A stretch of DNA of 7,190 nt, taken from Candidatus Puniceispirillum sp. Its GTDB lineage: Bacteria > Pseudomonadota > Alphaproteobacteria > Puniceispirillales > Puniceispirillaceae. Both the position numbers and the translations under genes were made by a program. Of the stretch, positions 6,777 through 7,190 are shown piece by piece (within the stretch, counting starts at the first letter, position 1; each line of letters starts with the position of its first letter). The DNA lies in the NCBI GenBank assembly GCA_016778825.1, contig JADHOU010000077.1, positions 1 to 7,190 of the forward strand, read 5' to 3'. Under the pieces are notes generated by a model. That model was not told the origin of the DNA. It did not search any database and saw only the letters and a list, made by a program, of their open reading frames with translations.

Positions 6777-6910
6777 GAGCCGTTGCCTGTCAGCCTTACA
6801 TTTTCGCTTGAATAGACTGATGCTGTATCCATACCAGTGCTTATCAGCACATTATAGGCAACAAAGGCGATAATGATTGCAACAGCGCTGCTGACTAAAA
6901 ACATTTTCAT
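6773..6910 (-). CDS. Small single-pass membrane protein, function unknown (45 residues)
   Basis: A short gene of 46 codons including the stop. The product begins MKMFLVSSAVAIIIAFVAYN, a hydrophobic stretch (about 4-23) following one Lys, then a polar tail with TASVYSSENVRLTG to residue 45. This is a predicted single transmembrane segment or uncleaved signal anchor. GGAGAA lies about 6-8 nt upstream of the ATG (see separate entry), which strongly supports translation. It is on the same strand as the cytochrome c gene, 56 nt after its stop, so the two may be one operon. Its TAG (6773-6775) overlaps the subtilase TAA (6774-6776) tail to tail. I do not recognise the family; a role linked to the cytochrome is inferred only from position. 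Confidence 0.65.
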   Translation of the reverse strand: MKMFLVSSAVAIIIAFVAYNVLISTGMDTASVYSSENVRLTGNGS

Positions 6911-6916
6911 GTTAAC

Positions 6917-6922
6917 TTCTCC
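6917..6922 (-). promoter_or_regulatory. Ribosome binding site of the small membrane-protein gene
   Basis: GGAGAA on the minus strand ends 6 nt before the ATG at 6910. It is one of the best ribosome binding sites in the window and the main argument that the short frame is a real gene. Confidence 0.65.
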
Positions 6923-6966
6923 AATACATGGCCATTGTCACTGCGACATAACGCCATGATGATTAT

Positions 6967-7190
6967 CTATTTTTGTGTTGCAGATTGCAAGAACGACACA
7001 AGATCTTCACGATCTTTAGCATTTTTCATCCGCTGGATCGGCATTTTTGTTCCGGGTGTAACCTTGTCAGGCCCTTCCTCAAATAGCCGGTTAATGGTTG
7101 CTGCACTCCAAACAATATCAGATGTTTGCAATGCTTTCGAATAGGGATAGCCCTCAAGCCCGCCAGCCTGCCGACCAAACACACCAAACA
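6967..7190 (-). CDS. Class I c-type cytochrome, C-terminal part (truncated by window edge)
   Basis: The frame is open to the window end, so the start and the haem-binding CxxCH lie outside. About 74 residues are visible: FGVFGRQAGGLEGYPYSKAL, then a helix with VWSAATINRLFEEGP, then TPGTKMPIQR, and a final helix KDREDLVSFLQSATQK. This matches the C-terminal half of mitochondrial-type cytochrome c (GVxGRxAGxxxGYxYS, PGTKM with the axial Met ligand, DRxDLxxFL). An internal GTG at 7180-7182 is not a real start because the family pattern continues upstream. It should be a periplasmic or membrane-anchored electron carrier. The small membrane-protein gene follows after 56 nt on the same strand. Confidence 0.85.
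   Translation of the reverse strand, partial: FGVFGRQAGGLEGYPYSKALQTSDIVWSAATINRLFEEGPDKVTPGTKMPIQRMKNAKDREDLVSFLQSATQK

Noticed and set aside
6837..6850. GTGCT-TATC-AGCAC hairpin downstream of the subtilase as its terminator
   Set aside because: Five-bp stem, no T-run after it, and it lies inside the short membrane-protein gene.
7180..7182. GTG as the start of a short cytochrome-like gene
   Set aside because: The frame stays open upstream and the cytochrome c pattern continues through it, so this is an internal Val codon of a gene cut by the window edge.

Overview
The window looks like chromosomal DNA of a free-living alphaproteobacterium with moderate GC. A marine lineage such as SAR116 is a guess from protein style (the MoeA and MoaA sequences, the mitochondrial-type cytochrome c tail); no rRNA or other strong marker is present. 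Genes are tightly packed. I see no tRNA, rRNA, CRISPR array, insertion sequence, prophage gene or integration site.

Layout. (1) Positions 1-528, plus strand: the 3' part of a membrane metal-transporter-like gene (NicO/UreH-like, histidine-rich loop) broken by a frameshift. (2) 532-1179, plus: a putative 2-oxoglutarate/Fe(II) dioxygenase starting 3 nt after the pseudogene's stop. (3) 1204-4483, minus: a four-gene molybdenum cofactor operon transcribed moaA > mobB > moeA > moaE, with 3 nt, 4 nt and about 24 nt between genes. An extended -10 promoter lies upstream of moaA, with a perfect 6-bp dyad at the predicted transcript start. (4) 4613-5365, minus, and 5424-6776, plus: two exported serine proteases of unrelated folds (trypsin-like S1 and subtilisin-like S8), divergently transcribed from a 58-bp gap. 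(5) 6773-6910, minus: a short membrane-protein gene of 45 codons with a good ribosome binding site, whose stop codon overlaps the subtilase stop codon tail to tail. (6) 6967-7190, minus: the C-terminal part of a class I c-type cytochrome cut by the window edge.

How they work together. MoaA makes the first cyclic intermediate from GTP. MoaE, with an unlinked MoaD, forms the dithiolene. MoeA inserts molybdate. MobB is an accessory GTPase for nucleotide attachment to the cofactor. moaC, moaD, mogA/moaB and mobA are not in the window and must be elsewhere if the pathway is complete. The two proteases carry signal peptides and probably act in the periplasm or outside the cell. Their head-to-head arrangement suggests linked expression, but no partner or substrate can be read from the sequence. 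The most notable items are this protease pair, the unrecognised N-terminal region of the subtilase, and the short membrane-protein gene after the cytochrome gene.
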